NCBI GenBank assembly: GCA_054661495.1
Contig: BAAFSQ010000169.1
Coordinates: 1 to 21,901 of the forward strand
Direction of reading: 5' to 3'
Source: Zygophlyctis sp. KS116
Taxonomy: Eukaryota > Chytridiomycota
Length of the DNA: 21,901 bases
The number at the start of each line of letters is the position of its first letter. Positions within the stretch are counted from its first letter, which is position 1. The notes under the pieces were generated by a model that did no database searches, was not told where the DNA came from, and was given only the letters and a program-made list of their open reading frames with translations. A program made the position numbers and the translations under genes. This document shows, in pieces, positions 8,401 to 21,118 of the stretch.

Positions 8401-11400
8401 ATTGAGAACGGCATCTATACTTTCTCCCAAGTCTTCAATTAGAACAGTATCACCAGAAGAAACTGCTTTTTCTATCGCATCCAAATAGCCTCTAGCTCCT
8501 AATCTAACAATCTTAAGTGTAGAACCCTCTCTATTTTTGATCCAGGTTACACCTTGTAATTGAGGATCGATTATAAGTGGCCATCTTTTACAACTAGTGA
8601 CCATTGTAGCATTTTCTAAAGAAACTCGATCATTCGGCAAACCCTCATTATTCCATTTCGCAACTTCGGCGCTATTAGTAAGCATATTAAGAGGATCGAC
8701 ATCTGCAGATAACGGAATTTTAAATTCATTATCAGCAGCTCTTAAATATTTTAACCAACTATCATGCAATAACTCCTCCCTATATTTTTTGCTAAAACAG
8801 CCAACATAGGAAACAAAAGCTGCAGAGACAAGTACATCCCCTGGAAGAGTTTTCTCCTGTTCTTTAAATTTCGCTACGGCTTCACTCCAACGAACTTTCT
8901 CCGAAGCAAGCCCGCCTACCAATCGATTAGCAAGTAGAATCGTATTCTGAGTAGCGATAGCTTCTTCTTCACAACGCAGCTTATCAGCCGTAGCCTTTTC
9001 AAACTTTGCACGTAGATCAGCCAAGTTGGCGTCGAGCTCTGCGATTCTGTTTTGAACACCTTGAAGTTTTACTTGAGATTCTGCAAGCATCTGATTTGCC
9101 TCTCCTAAAGCTTTTCTTTTCGGCTCAACATCACAGAAAACATAATAAAACCTTACAATGTTGACTACCCAAGAACATAATCCAGCGGCAGCTGCTGACT
9201 TTGATCTTATGAATTCTTCATTGAAATTGGGATCTTCCAAATATGGCTTTAACGCCTCAAGATTGGATCGATCAATATTTTCCTTGTCAAAGTTAATCAA
9301 GGAATCCAGAAAACTGTCCACCTTAGCCATCATATTTTTGGTGGCTTTCCAGCTTCGATCTTTGGCAATTTTTCCAGCAGGACTGAGTAAAACCATGACA
9401 GCAGAACCCACATTCTTGACATCATCGGAAGGGGAGCCAAAAGATTTCAATTCTGTCAAATTTGCCTTGTTAAGAGTATTGAGAGCAGCCTGAGCAGCAG
9501 CGAGCGCAGGTTCAGCAGCAGATAGATCCCTCTCACAAGATTCGCGTTTGATGCTAACTTCTTTGGTGATCGCATCAACTTTTTTCTCCTCTTCGGATGC
9601 TAGAGCCTTCTCTTTATTTACCTTTTCAGTGTCTACTGCTACTCTTTCAATAAGACGGTTAGCCTCTTCATTCTTAGATTTCAATTCAACTTCTTGTGTT
9701 GCTAGCTTTGCTTTTAGATCATCTACCTGAGAAGCAGTGGAGGACAGCTTAGTTAAACCATTCTCGAGACGATCCGTACTTTTAGTTAACTCCAGGGCTT
9801 TTTTCTCCAGTAAAACTTGATACAGTGATATAAAGGCTAAGAACGATTTTGGAGTTGTATAATTATAACGTCTTTCATTAAGTAAGAATTTACGAGACAT
9901 TTCATTCACACTTTGATGAGAAAACGCCATAAACTTTGAGACAGCGAATTTGATATCTTCTCCGACCAGATCAAAAGAAGATATAAAACGACTGGCAACA
10001 GATACAAGTGCTTCTTCAGGCCATTCTTGGAACCAATCAATCATGGTATTATTAACAATAGCCGGGAATTTTCGGCACCTGGAACGAAGTGTATTACCTA
10101 CAGGCGAAAAACATAACACAACTTTTAAGTTTCTACGGACAGTCCGTATAAATAGATCCCAGCATACTTCTTTGGTGTCTTGATAACCCAAAGCTTTTGC
10201 TTCATTTCTCATCGAATTCACAATTCCATCTACTTCATCGTCTGGGAAGAGACCAGGTATATTCCCTGACGCCAACAGATCATTAATCAAGACGAGGAAC
10301 TTTTCATCGGTAATGTGAGCGTCTGTTACCATAAACATAACGGATTGTTTCTTTTGACCCGACTTGATAAAAAGAGACGCTAAATCAGTTTTCAAGTCAT
10401 TCATTGAATATCCCTTGCGTAGGGTAATCTGGAAAACTTCCATTTGAGAAACAAAAGCAGCAAGTCTTGATAAAGATTGTTTACCAGAGCCTCCAACGCC
10501 AACTAGGAGAGCATTTCCTCTTGGAGATTCAAGAATCCGATTGATTCTACAAATGTGGCTCAAAGCATCTTCAAATAATACTAAATTCATTGCTGGAAGA
10601 ACTTCCTCGTATTGCATCTGGGCCTCATCAAGCAATTTTCGTAGCTGATTCCATTCCTTCACTTGACCATATTTAGGCTCGCCCAACCCCCAAGCAAAAT
10701 GAGTAAAAATCATGGGATCCGCCCGAAGTGAAGACTGATCCAATTCTTCAAATGATTTGTAAATAATCTCTTCCTGAAGTTTTCTTAGCTGTTGCCTGTC
10801 AGTTTCATCAATCATTTTGTCTGCGTAAGTGCGAGATGTTTCATGAAAGAACAGGCGAATAAATTCTACTGGGTCCTTGTTCCTTTCTTTCGAGGAAAAT
10901 AGAACACCCTGGAAAATATTACTTAAATCTCTTAAATTAAAAATATAATGGAAGCGGACAGCAGAAGGAAGGAAAGTGGCCGAAACTTTTTTATGTAGCT
11001 GAAGAGCAGCCAGAACAATACGTTCGCCAAGCTTTTGGATGCCAGTTGGAAAAGATTGCAGATGCCCACTTAATATTTGCAAATATATTCCTTGTAAAGC
11101 TTCTGGTCCAGGAAAGTTGACTGCAAAAGATGCGAAATGTCTCTGTAGTCTAGGGTCGATTGTAAATGATCCTGAGGTCGGATTCATGCAAGCAACATAT
11201 TGACAGTTATGGATTTCTTTCAGAGTCAACTTTTGCCGGTCATACCAGTGTTTATAATCCAAATGCTGTCTTAAAAGGGTATGTGGTGACGCAGTGCCGT
11301 ACTTGTCTACTTCTGGCATATTCAGATCATCTAGGAAATATATCAACTTTCTGCTGCCTGGTGGGCCATAATTTCTACCAGCTTTCTTTTCGAGGGGTTT

Positions 11401-14400
11401 CTCTAAAACAGGCTGGAGAGACCAAGCAGTGGTATAGAAATTAAAGGGGATATTCACAATCATACGATCCTCTCCATAGCTTCCAAGCTTGTCTTGCATT
11501 AACACTGTTTTCCCACAACCTGCAGTACCTATAAGCAAAACAGGTTTTTGATTATCGGCAAGTAGATTCAAGAAATATCTAATTCGGGTGGTTTCAGTCG
11601 TTGGTACAAGCACCGCCTGTAGAGGCATTTCTGGATCAAACTGGTATTTTGGTACAAGATCTGTCCAAGGTAGAAAGCGCTTTGTCTCATTATCCAAATA
11701 ATAATCAAATACAGTACCCGTCGCGGGAAATTTAACTGTTTTGAACTCTCCATTCCACCACTTGCTGAATTCATTCCTGTAGTCTACAAGCTGATCTTGG
11801 AAAACACAGCCACCAAAAGCCCATACAGACGCAAATGCAAAATAAACTTCAAACCAATCTTTATCACAACCTTTTGGGGTATTTTGAGGAGTAAGAAGGG
11901 CTTCGAGGATGTTGCATAATGTCATAACCATGGAAAATTCTTCTACAACGGCCATCTTGAAACGACCAGAACGAAGAACATCAAGGCAAGGATTTACATA
12001 TCGATCAAATAAAACGCTTAAACTTGACTTTTCAGAAGTATCATCCCTCTTGTCTAACCAAGATTGTACATAAGGATTCCATCCCAAATCAGAGCTATTT
12101 AAAAAGAGAATACCAGCACGTGAAACAGTCGCTGGTGTGGCATATTTAAGATTTCCGATTTCAAATATCAAACGCATATGGTTTTTCAGTGGAATTCGCT
12201 CGTTACTTGCCAGCGTAAGCATTTTGTTGTCATCCATAACAGTATTCAGACTTTCAATCCAATTAGGATCGATATCACCATCTAATATAATCCACTTTGG
12301 GTCAGTTCCTGGAAGGGACGCCGTCTCACGCATAATTGACGAAAACAGACCATCCTTCCACTCACGAGTAGATGGATTAATACAGCCAAAAAGATCATCA
12401 GTATTTACAGCTTTTGGATTTAGGTCAGTAGTAACACATTTTTTGCCATTATTAATGTAAGAACGAGCCAGCATCTTCCACACTTGACTTTTTCCAGAAC
12501 CAGCATTACCTAGAATAAAGACACAATGACGAACAGCTAAGAGCTCTTCTAACTGAACAACTTTTAATACGAATATATCTTCAGCCTGTAAACCACTCTC
12601 TGTGGAAGCTTTCCTTATATCTTCCTCAAGCTTTTCATTTCTTTTTCTAAGAACTTCAATCTTGGGGAATAAATCACCAATTAATCCCTGGAAAACTTGT
12701 AAATCATCAGAGACAATTTTCGGCAGATTAAAATCACGCAGTGCACGCATCAATACATGCTCTTCTGGAACATTAGGATCGGATCTTTTCAAAGATCCAG
12801 CCACAACTAAAACTGATTTAATAGCCCGTAGCCCCCAATCATAGTGGTCTTGTTTAGATAGCAGTTCCTTGTTAAGTTTATAGAGGGTGTGGAACTTTCT
12901 TGCCAATAAACTCGCTTCAATAAATCCTTCGGCCATTAACATGATTTCACAAATAAGCTCTAAATTGGGAACAACCATAGAACAGGGTCTAAATAAGGCC
13001 TTAATATTTTCGGGAAGTTCAGTTCGACCAGCATATCCTGGATTCATAGTGATGAATATACCGACTGTCCTCGTAATACTAATTTCTTCTCCTTGGAAAA
13101 TGAACCTTTTCTTTTTGGCTCTTAATGCATCTTGAATAGATTTAACTTGTGTCTAAAATTAGCTAAATGGAACAGTACCGCGACAACAGAAAGAACTTCT
13201 ACCGCAATTCGGTTGAACTCATCAAAACAACCCCAAGTACCAGACTGAGCAAGTCCCTTGAAGATGTTACCGATTGATTTGTAGTCCATTTGTTCTGAAC
13301 AGTTGAATACATACACCATTATCGCTAAAGCTTTGCCTAAATCTTTGACTGTTTCAGTTTTCCCAGTTCCAGCCGGGCCAGCAGGTGCACCTCCCATTAT
13401 CAAATGTAAAGATTGAGTGAGAGTAATATAACAACGATCTGTAAGTGCTGTAATTACCAAACGGGGAGTGTTTCCGAGGTATTCATAGTTGTATCTTAGA
13501 CAAGCGTCACAAATATTCGTAAAACAATCCATCTGATCAATATCATCCCATCTAAGTCTAAGCTGAGACTGCCAAGTAAAGCATTGGGCGTTTTCGGCCT
13601 TTTCTGCAATGAGCTTCCCAACCATATCACGCGAATGAACATCTAACGTGCACACAGTCATGATCATTTGACGATCATTTCTTGTTAATTCTCCTTGAAT
13701 CAAGCCTACTAAGGCTGTTAATTGAGAAACGAGTTTCTTGTAGTAATCTTTCATAGCATTTTCATAGCCTTCTTCTAATCTACCAAATGCAGCATTGACC
13801 TCAGTTGTCCACCAAATCTGAGTTCCTGCTAAGGTTATTTGAGCGGGGTGGTCAAATATCCATTGCTCCCGGGGTTTTTCCTCATAAGCTGACACAGCTT
13901 CACCCATTAGTCTCTTTAGTGTAGCCCGCATAGAATCAATAATACGATTCAGCCATACCTCAACTGGACCAGTACATTCGCAATCATTAATGAATGGAAC
14001 ATACTCATCTTGAAGTGAATACATTCCAATGGCTGTTTTGGTAACCTCCCCAGAAGGCCCCTTTTTAAATTCTAGTCTGGCCAAATTATCAAAAAGCTTT
14101 GGTAAATGTACAGCGACCTCCTGAGGATTATTTCCTTTGGCTAAGATATCAAGAAGATCTGACGCAGAAACGAAATAAAATCTAGGGAAAGCAAGCCTTT
14201 TGGTTTCAAGGTATTCTGCCAGAGACTTTTCACATAACGCTAACTGTCCCTGCAGACTTTCAAGTTTTTCAAACAGACCTTCTTTCATACAAACTTCCAC
14301 ACAGTTTGGAGTTTTTGATGCCTCATTCATAATTATCTTATAATCTGCATCGATTTTATCAAATCGTCTAGAATCTTCGGGCAACTGAGCTCTAATATCT

Positions 14401-17400
14401 TCAGAGCCCATGAAAATGTTCTCCAGCGACGACCATGTCTGCTGTACTTCCAGCCACAGAGTAATTACTGAATCCACAGTGGACAATATATTTTGCCATT
14501 TTGTGATTTGCACTTCAAAATGCGCAACAAATTTAGAAGACATCATATTTTGAAGCATCACTTGATTATCTTCCAATGTTTCGATTAATTCCTCAGAACT
14601 TCTCAAAAGAGGCGTCTTAGTAGATTCATGAATTTCATACGTAAATTCCATGGATCCCCAAGTCTTAGATAAATCATTTAACACCTTCTCCATAGAAAGT
14701 TCTTTGGTGGCTTTATCTACAATATTCTTCACATCATCTTCATATTTATGCAGTTGAAGACTAAGAAGATCTTGAAATTTCATGTCTTTTGTGAGAACAA
14801 AGGTGACTCCAGTTGTTTTCATGAGCTGCTTCCAGTGACGATCCCTGATCGCATCGCTTTTCAGTTCTCCTACTGCCCTTAAGCTTGTAATCATATCTTT
14901 GACCATTTGATCAAGCCCGGTAAATACATCCCAACCTTTAATTTCTTTATCCATTTTACGCAATTCCTTCGCAAGGTCTCTACAACGATTTTCCGTTGCA
15001 TCAGTATCAATCTCATTCCAAAGTGTATCTTTCCATTCTTGGAACATGGAACTAACGAGGCCAACAACATCCCAAACGCTTTTAAGCATTCCAACGTCTC
15101 TTCTACAGTCTTGCAATTGCCTATAAGTCGGAACGTTGAGTTCAAATAGTTCACAGGAAGTTTTAAGGGCGGCTGCATCAGTCTCCATTGCTAAAACTTC
15201 AGTATGAGAGCTATCAATCAAAGGATAGGCCGCCACTGAGCCAACATCAAATTTAAACGGTGCTTTTCTCCTGAATTCTTCGCGGAAATTATGATTCCGC
15301 ATTTCGAACCTATTGCATTTTTGTTGAAGAACATCAACTTCTTTAGCTTGTAGCGGCGCCACAGAATCCTTTATGGAAACAGATAGTTTCTTAACTTCAG
15401 ACCACTCCTCTGGAAGATCATTTAAGAGCTTGTGAACATCATCAGCAACTTCAACTCCGAACTGGCGAAGTAAATTAATAGTCTTCCTGAGCGGCTCAAA
15501 AAGACTATCAATGGCAGTTGATCTTAATTTAATTGCATGAAGCAGACCCATCGCTCCAACAAGAGCGGCATAATCACCTTCCTCGATCTTGCCAATAAGA
15601 CCTTTTTTATTCATCTTGACAAACCGATTAAGTTCATAAAGGCTAGAAACAACATCATCGGAGAGATGTTTAGTTAAGGTGTAACTCCATTTCTTTACTA
15701 CAACATTCAGGGATTGCTTGAGCGGCTTAGCATCAATGCGGAACCAGCCTTGTAGGATGACATCCGGATCAATAGCCATAATCGTTTTATGAATACCTTC
15801 AAATTTCCTGATTTCAGCTTCAAACTTTTCTAGCTGAATAGTCTGATTTTGTGCTTGTTCAGGCCTAGCTTCCAAATCTTCGGTATCTTTGGAGGAAGAA
15901 ACAAAATTCTGCATATATGTTTGGCGATTTTCCTGTTGCATAAAAAAAATAAAAATACCGTCCACAAATATGCATACTGATCATAGCCTTCTTTGTAAGA
16001 AGTTGCCTTTTCAATTATTATATTGGCTCTTTCCAAAACCAAATCGCGAAGTTTGGTTAATGATTCGGCCGCTTTCATTTCTCCAATATATGTCTCGTTT
16101 GAATCGTCATGTGCAGTAAGGATATGCTTACTTTGATTGGCATCAGAGTTGGAATCAGTAGGTGTCTCTTCTGCCGGAGTAGACGGTTGAACTGGGGGGA
16201 TTTCAATATTCTTGGGAGATATCCGCTGCACTAAAGACGAGATATGATAAATATCATCAACGAAATCTTGCACAATGGAAAGCAAATTTCCCGGGGCATT
16301 TTCATCCATGCTAGGACTAAATTGAAGCTGTTCATTCTCAAGCTCCAACTTTGATTCTAGAAGAGGATTAGAATCGCCATTTTTAGACGGCTCCATATTA
16401 GCGACCAAATACTCTAAACTTGTCTGAATCGCAACATTGTAGCCCTTCGAGACTATCTTGTCCGCATAATCCCTATAATTGACCCATTTGTCATATGAAT
16501 CTTCAGCATTTACTAGCTCTTGTGTCTGTTTCAGGAGCCCATGAATAACTTGACCATCTCGTCTGATGGATTCGAATATGGCATTGACCTTGGATTCCTT
16601 CTCATCGATACTGAGACATTTCTTTGGATCTTTTCGTTCTATCAAAGGAGCTGCGGACCAACCTTTCAAAATTTTCTGGATTTGCCCGATATTATTCTTC
16701 ATGACCTGAAGAGTAGACGATAACTCTCCAACGCTTCCCCCAATTAAAGAAATATAATCATCAACACCATCAGATTTCCATGTAAGGGTTTTGAGGGCCT
16801 GTTCTATTTGAGAATCGATCTCGTTAATTTTGTTTTCAATCAAAGGCCTTTCAACTTCCAACACTCCAGTTCGAATATTATTATACTGTCGTGTAATATG
16901 ATCTAATGAAAAAATATACTTTCTAAATGTTTCTGATTTTGAATATATATTTGCAGCAGTAGGAGGAGGAGTAACGCTTAGAGCGCCAAGATATTTAACT
17001 TCTCGTAATAAAGCTACAACTTTAGGATCAAAGTTAACTTTTAAAAGATCGTTTTCACGGACTAAAAGTGGCTTGTTTAAATTAGCTTCAGATTCGTCTA
17101 CAATATTTACTGACCAAGAGTTAAATAGATTTGACTCATAGTCTTCCAACGATGCCATTATCATTTCATATTTTTTAATGACTAGTTCAGCCTCTTCTGT
17201 AGCCATAATACTATGATTTAACTAGAATAAATTAAGAGAAAATTACCCCTTTCAGCTTTTCCATATATTTTGAAATTCTCTCTTTAAGCTCGTGAATCCA
17301 AGCTATCGCTCCAGTAAGCGGTGCCATGTTGTAGTGGATAGGAGGACAGTCTTTGAATGCTTTAAATATTTTCTGTGCATCATCTAAATCTTTCGAAAAC

Positions 17401-19176
17401 ATATTGAGAATTTGGTAATATTTCCTTTCGAAATCACGTTGAATATTGCTACGATATAATAAGCCAGAAAAGGATTCCAATAGTCTAAAGCAAGAGCTGA
17501 GACCAGAACAATCGTCAAAGCTCTGGCAAAGAATAGTACTAAATTATAAAATTAATAGAGTCATACCCTATTCGACGATCTAAATCAGAAATCTTAGATT
17601 GAAACTTGGAGGATTCATCTTGTAAACTTTCCGAATTAAAATCTAATAAGTCTAATTTAAGCTTCGAAAATCCAGCATATGTTGTTGTAAATTCTGTATA
17701 TATTTCAACAATATGGGAACTCAGAATTTTGCCCTGAAAATGAGAAAAACAACAATACCTTGGTGCCACCGATTTCAATCTTTTCCAGCTTATTAAATTC
17801 AATAATCGTATTGAAGAGACGTAAGGTTTCTTCAGCTTTAGCCAGGAATTTATCAAATCGACCAAAAATAATTTTACCCTCAAATTTCCAGGGGCGTTTA
17901 GAATCAGCCAAACTATGCTTAATTTCCATATACGAATTCTTGAATGCCTCACAAACACGAATAGCAGATTGAATCCTTTCTGCCGCCTCTTCTGCTTCCG
18001 TTCCAAACAAATCAGATGGCTGAATAATGCTTCGTGCTTGTTCGATAACATCATTACAGATTTCTCTTAATGCAATCGACATTCGATTGGGGGTATTATA
18101 ATATTTAGAGCACTGCCATATAAGCTTTAAAGTATGCATTAAAACTGGGAAAATTTGGCACAGCTCTGCAGGCTCAGAAGTTCCTACCAGTCTTTCTACG
18201 ATTGGTTTGAGGGGCTTCAAATAGGTATTTATATCAGTCGCTTCCTCAAGTGCTAATAATTAACAATAACTTCAAAATACCATTATGCACTTCATCAAAT
18301 ATAGCCTTAAAAGCAGGATAGTATGTACTTTTAGAAGCTTGAAGCACCTTTGAGATTTTCTGAATTTTTTCATCAGTCAATTGCTGATGAATAGACTTTA
18401 AATTAGCATATTTAGCAGTCCAGAAATCGATTTCAACGATAGGACCTGGATTTAAACCTTCTTCTAACGGAGCTGCTGAATCAGATTTAATAATATCCTT
18501 AATTTGATGCGTCCAATCAATAACTGCCGTTTCCAAGGTATGAAGAATTGTTTTATCTTCTTCATTTGCTGATTTAGAACTGTGTGGAAGAGGTAACATT
18601 GTTTTCCCCTAACAAATAAAATAGAAGCTTTTACCTTTGACTTTCCAGAGATAACATACACCGCTCCGTGTAAATGGTGGAAATGACGCAATACATCATT
18701 AGCAACCACTTCAGGCCACTTTTCCAAATTTTTATTGTTTGAAAGTAGCGGCAAGTAAACTTCTTCGAGGACTGTACTTAAAAACTCGAGAGGATTAGCA
18801 CCCAAGTCCCCAGTCATCAAATCATTATCCATTGTCTTATCGTTCAATGGTCCTGCATCTGGATTCTTCTTCATAAAATATACAGATTTTCTTTTGAGTT
18901 GATTAGGAAATTTGACAGCCGGTACAACATCTTCTTTTGAATTTAAATAAAATAATATAGTATTGCATGGTTTATCAAGGAATGAAACAAGAACTTCACT
19001 ATCGCGTTAAGAAACGGAAATTACAGATTCTCTTGAGCTGCCGTCATTTTCTTCCATTTATCATTTTTAACCTTTAATGCAGCACAAACTTTCTCTTCAA
19101 ACCAATTTATCCTTGCATCAATTTGAATTAAAACTGCTTGAGTTTCCTCTCCATCCTTTTTATCATCATCAGGCAT
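5456..19176 (-). CDS. DNAH9: Outer-arm axonemal dynein heavy chain, beta class (DNAH9/11/17 type)
   Basis: ATP-driven motor of the ciliary/flagellar outer dynein arm. The 11 exons are 19176-19025, 18998-18635, 18608-18281, 18252-17759, 17733-17567, 17538-17247, 17221-15959, 15932-13179, 13152-8285, 8258-8096 and 8068-5456. Joined, they give 13,458 nt (4485 residues), close to human DNAH9/DNAH17 at about 4,460-4,490. Introns are 25-28 nt. Tail and linker fill residues 1 to about 1840. P-loops are at about 1872 (AAA1, GPAGTGKT), 2153 (AAA2, GNAGSGKS), 2480 (AAA3, GTAGCGKT) and 2823 (AAA4, GVGGSGKQ). AAA1 Walker B is CFDEFNRI. Stalk coiled coils at roughly 3045-3165 and 3295-3370 flank the microtubule-binding domain. 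The beta class is shown by [12 protein letters not shown] after AAA1 and by the C-terminal [23 protein letters not shown] and [15 protein letters not shown]. All four nucleotide-binding loops are intact, so it looks functional. The start is the first ATG, and homology to the family N-terminus follows. Confidence 0.95.
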
Positions 19177-19424
19177 TTAGGATGTTTTTGAAAACGCGTA
19201 CCTGACGTCACTCTCTCTTGTGTCCGAGGCACGGATCAGAGGAATCGTGAATTCAAGCAGCATTACATTGATCAGATATGATATTTTCCAGAGAATGGGA
19301 TTTTAAAGCAGTACATTTTTCTTGTAAGCATGTCTCAGCAGTTAAATTTTTTTTGGTAAAAATCTTGTCAAAACGGAAAAAGTTGAAACTTGTTGCCTAA
19401 ACCAGTTTATTTTCTTTAATAATA
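19177..19424. promoter_or_regulatory. Divergent promoter region of dynein and PARN genes
   Basis: These 248 nt lie between two outward-facing start codons. An ACGCGT box (MluI-type, 19194-19199) and a perfect CRE/ATF palindrome TGACGTCA (19203-19210) sit 18 and 27 nt upstream of the dynein ATG. I found no full RFX X-box; GTTGCC near 19393 is only a half site. Which gene the sites serve cannot be told from sequence. Confidence 0.5.
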
Positions 19425-21094
19425 ATGTTGATCAAAAGAAAATCATTTGTTACCGATCTTCCTAAAATGATCCATGCGATCAATGAATCAGATTTCTTAT
19501 CGATAGATGCAGAAATGTCTGGTCTTGGGCCGAATATTGATTACATTGACAATCTTCAGTCTCGTTATGAGAAATTAAAGATTGCTGCCACCGATTATCA
19601 GCTTTTGCAGTATGGGATCTGCGCTTTTAAGTGGGATCCTTTGAAAGGAATCTATCAGGCTCAGCCGTTTTATGCTTTTCTATTTCCAAACAGTAGAAAT
19701 CATTTTAAGAGTTCGCCGTCATCTTTGGCATTCCTTAGAAAATTCAATTTTGATTTTAACAGTTGGATCGATCATGGTTTGCCTTATCTTTGTAATCATG
19801 AAATTAATGCAAAAAGGGCAAAGATCAATAATATTGTCTATCAGAAAATAGTTCTCAATGAAAAGGATACAGAATGGTTTGCTCTAAAAATGAAGGAAAT
19901 CAATGATTGGCTTCAACACTCTAGTGATAAAACTTTAATTCTAAATGGCGTGAATTCTTATCAAAGAAGAATATTGTATCAAAGTGTACCTGAAGAGACA
20001 AACGGACATGTGGCGGTAGAAGGAGGCCCTGATCATAATTCTATATGCTTTAAAAAACTTAAAGATGAAGAGATTGTTTCAGTAAATGAAATTCAAAGGA
20101 ATAAAAGTTTAAAAGAATTAGAGTCAAATATTGGTTTCTATAAAGTAATAGAGGCAATCGTTAATTCTAAAAAACCAGTTATTGTAAGCATATAAAGATT
20201 GATTATAGGGTCATAATTGCTATTTGGATCTTTGTCATACTTTTAATTCATTCTTTGAACCCCTTCCAAGTACTGTGAATGAATTCAAGGATAAACTGTC
20301 GGCAAATTTACCATTGTATATTATCTGATTAAATATTTAGATTATTTGATACTAAACTGATTGCTGGATCTTTCTCTGAACTACAAAACATACTTACACA
20401 GACTGCACTTGGTGACATCTATGCTACTGTGAAAAAAGAACCATTTCAGTTTCCGATTGTTGGTATGTAAAATTGATTTCATTCCTCTAGAAATAGATCG
20501 GGACTTTCAAAGCTTTGAGGAAAATGATAAGTTATTACATTCGGCTGGTTATGATGCTTTCATGACTGGGGTGATATTCATTAAAATGTTTGGTGTGGTT
20601 ATGAAATGCTCAAAAGGCTCTCCATTAAATTTAGATGACAATTCTGTCAAATCTTGTCTAAATAAGTTATATTTGATGCGTTCAGATATTCCTCATTTCA
20701 AAACTGATGCAGATCAGGAGATGCCAAGTCGTGATCATATATTCAGAATATATGAATTTCCAAAGGTAAACATTGATTTTTTAACGAAATATAGGAATGG
20801 AAGACAGAAGATATCATCGAATCATTTAAAAATGTATCACAGGTTACTGTGAAGTGGATTAATGATGCAAGCGCTTTGGTTGTACTAAAGGATTCTTCAA
20901 AATCCACGGACATACTTAATTGGTGCACGGCTAAAAAGAAAAAGAAGCGACCTTTTTGCGTGGAAACGTATATGGAATATTATAAGAGGGATTTAAATAT
21001 AGCGCCCTTGATGAAGCGAAAATTACCAGATGTAGATGACAGAGAAGATACTAAAAAGACAAAACGGACCGTGCAAGAATGTACCATTTCGTAA
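19425..21094 (+). CDS. PARN: Poly(A)-specific ribonuclease PARN
   Basis: 3'-5' poly(A) exonuclease of the DEDDh family. Known PARN trims mRNA tails and the 3' ends of snoRNA, scaRNA and telomerase RNA. Five exons, 19425-20183, 20209-20315, 20341-20462, 20491-20765 and 20795-21094, join across introns of 25, 25, 28 and 29 nt into 520 residues. Catalytic residues are D28 and E30 (SIDAEMSGLG; the same numbers as human PARN), the D of GHNCYLD just after the first intron, and the H and D of LHSAGYDAFMTG. An R3H-like segment lies at roughly 165-240. LFDTKLIAG, NKLYLMR.SDIPH and RDHIFRIYEFPKEWKTEDI match human PARN closely. The last leads into the RRM (VTVKWINDASALVVL). The C-terminus is short and basic (AKKKKKR, KKTKRT), probably nuclear-targeting, and the long human tail is absent. 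The N-terminus aligns from its first residues, supporting the start. Confidence 0.94.
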
Positions 21095-21118
21095 AACATC
21101 AAAACTGTGTTTTTTGGA

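Noticed and set aside
9158-9493. Plus-strand ORFs within the dynein, PARN and stomatin genes
   Set aside because: These are antisense shadows of strongly conserved coding frames; none has recognisable domains.
18253-18280. An 18-nt intron in dynein exon 3/4 (donor at the internal GTTATTG)
   Set aside because: It produces a stop; the 28-nt GTATTT...TAG intron restores [18 protein letters not shown], matching the family.
19390-19410. RFX X-box in the dynein/PARN promoter
   Set aside because: Only a GTTGCC half site is present; the second half does not fit the consensus at any spacing of 1-3 nt.
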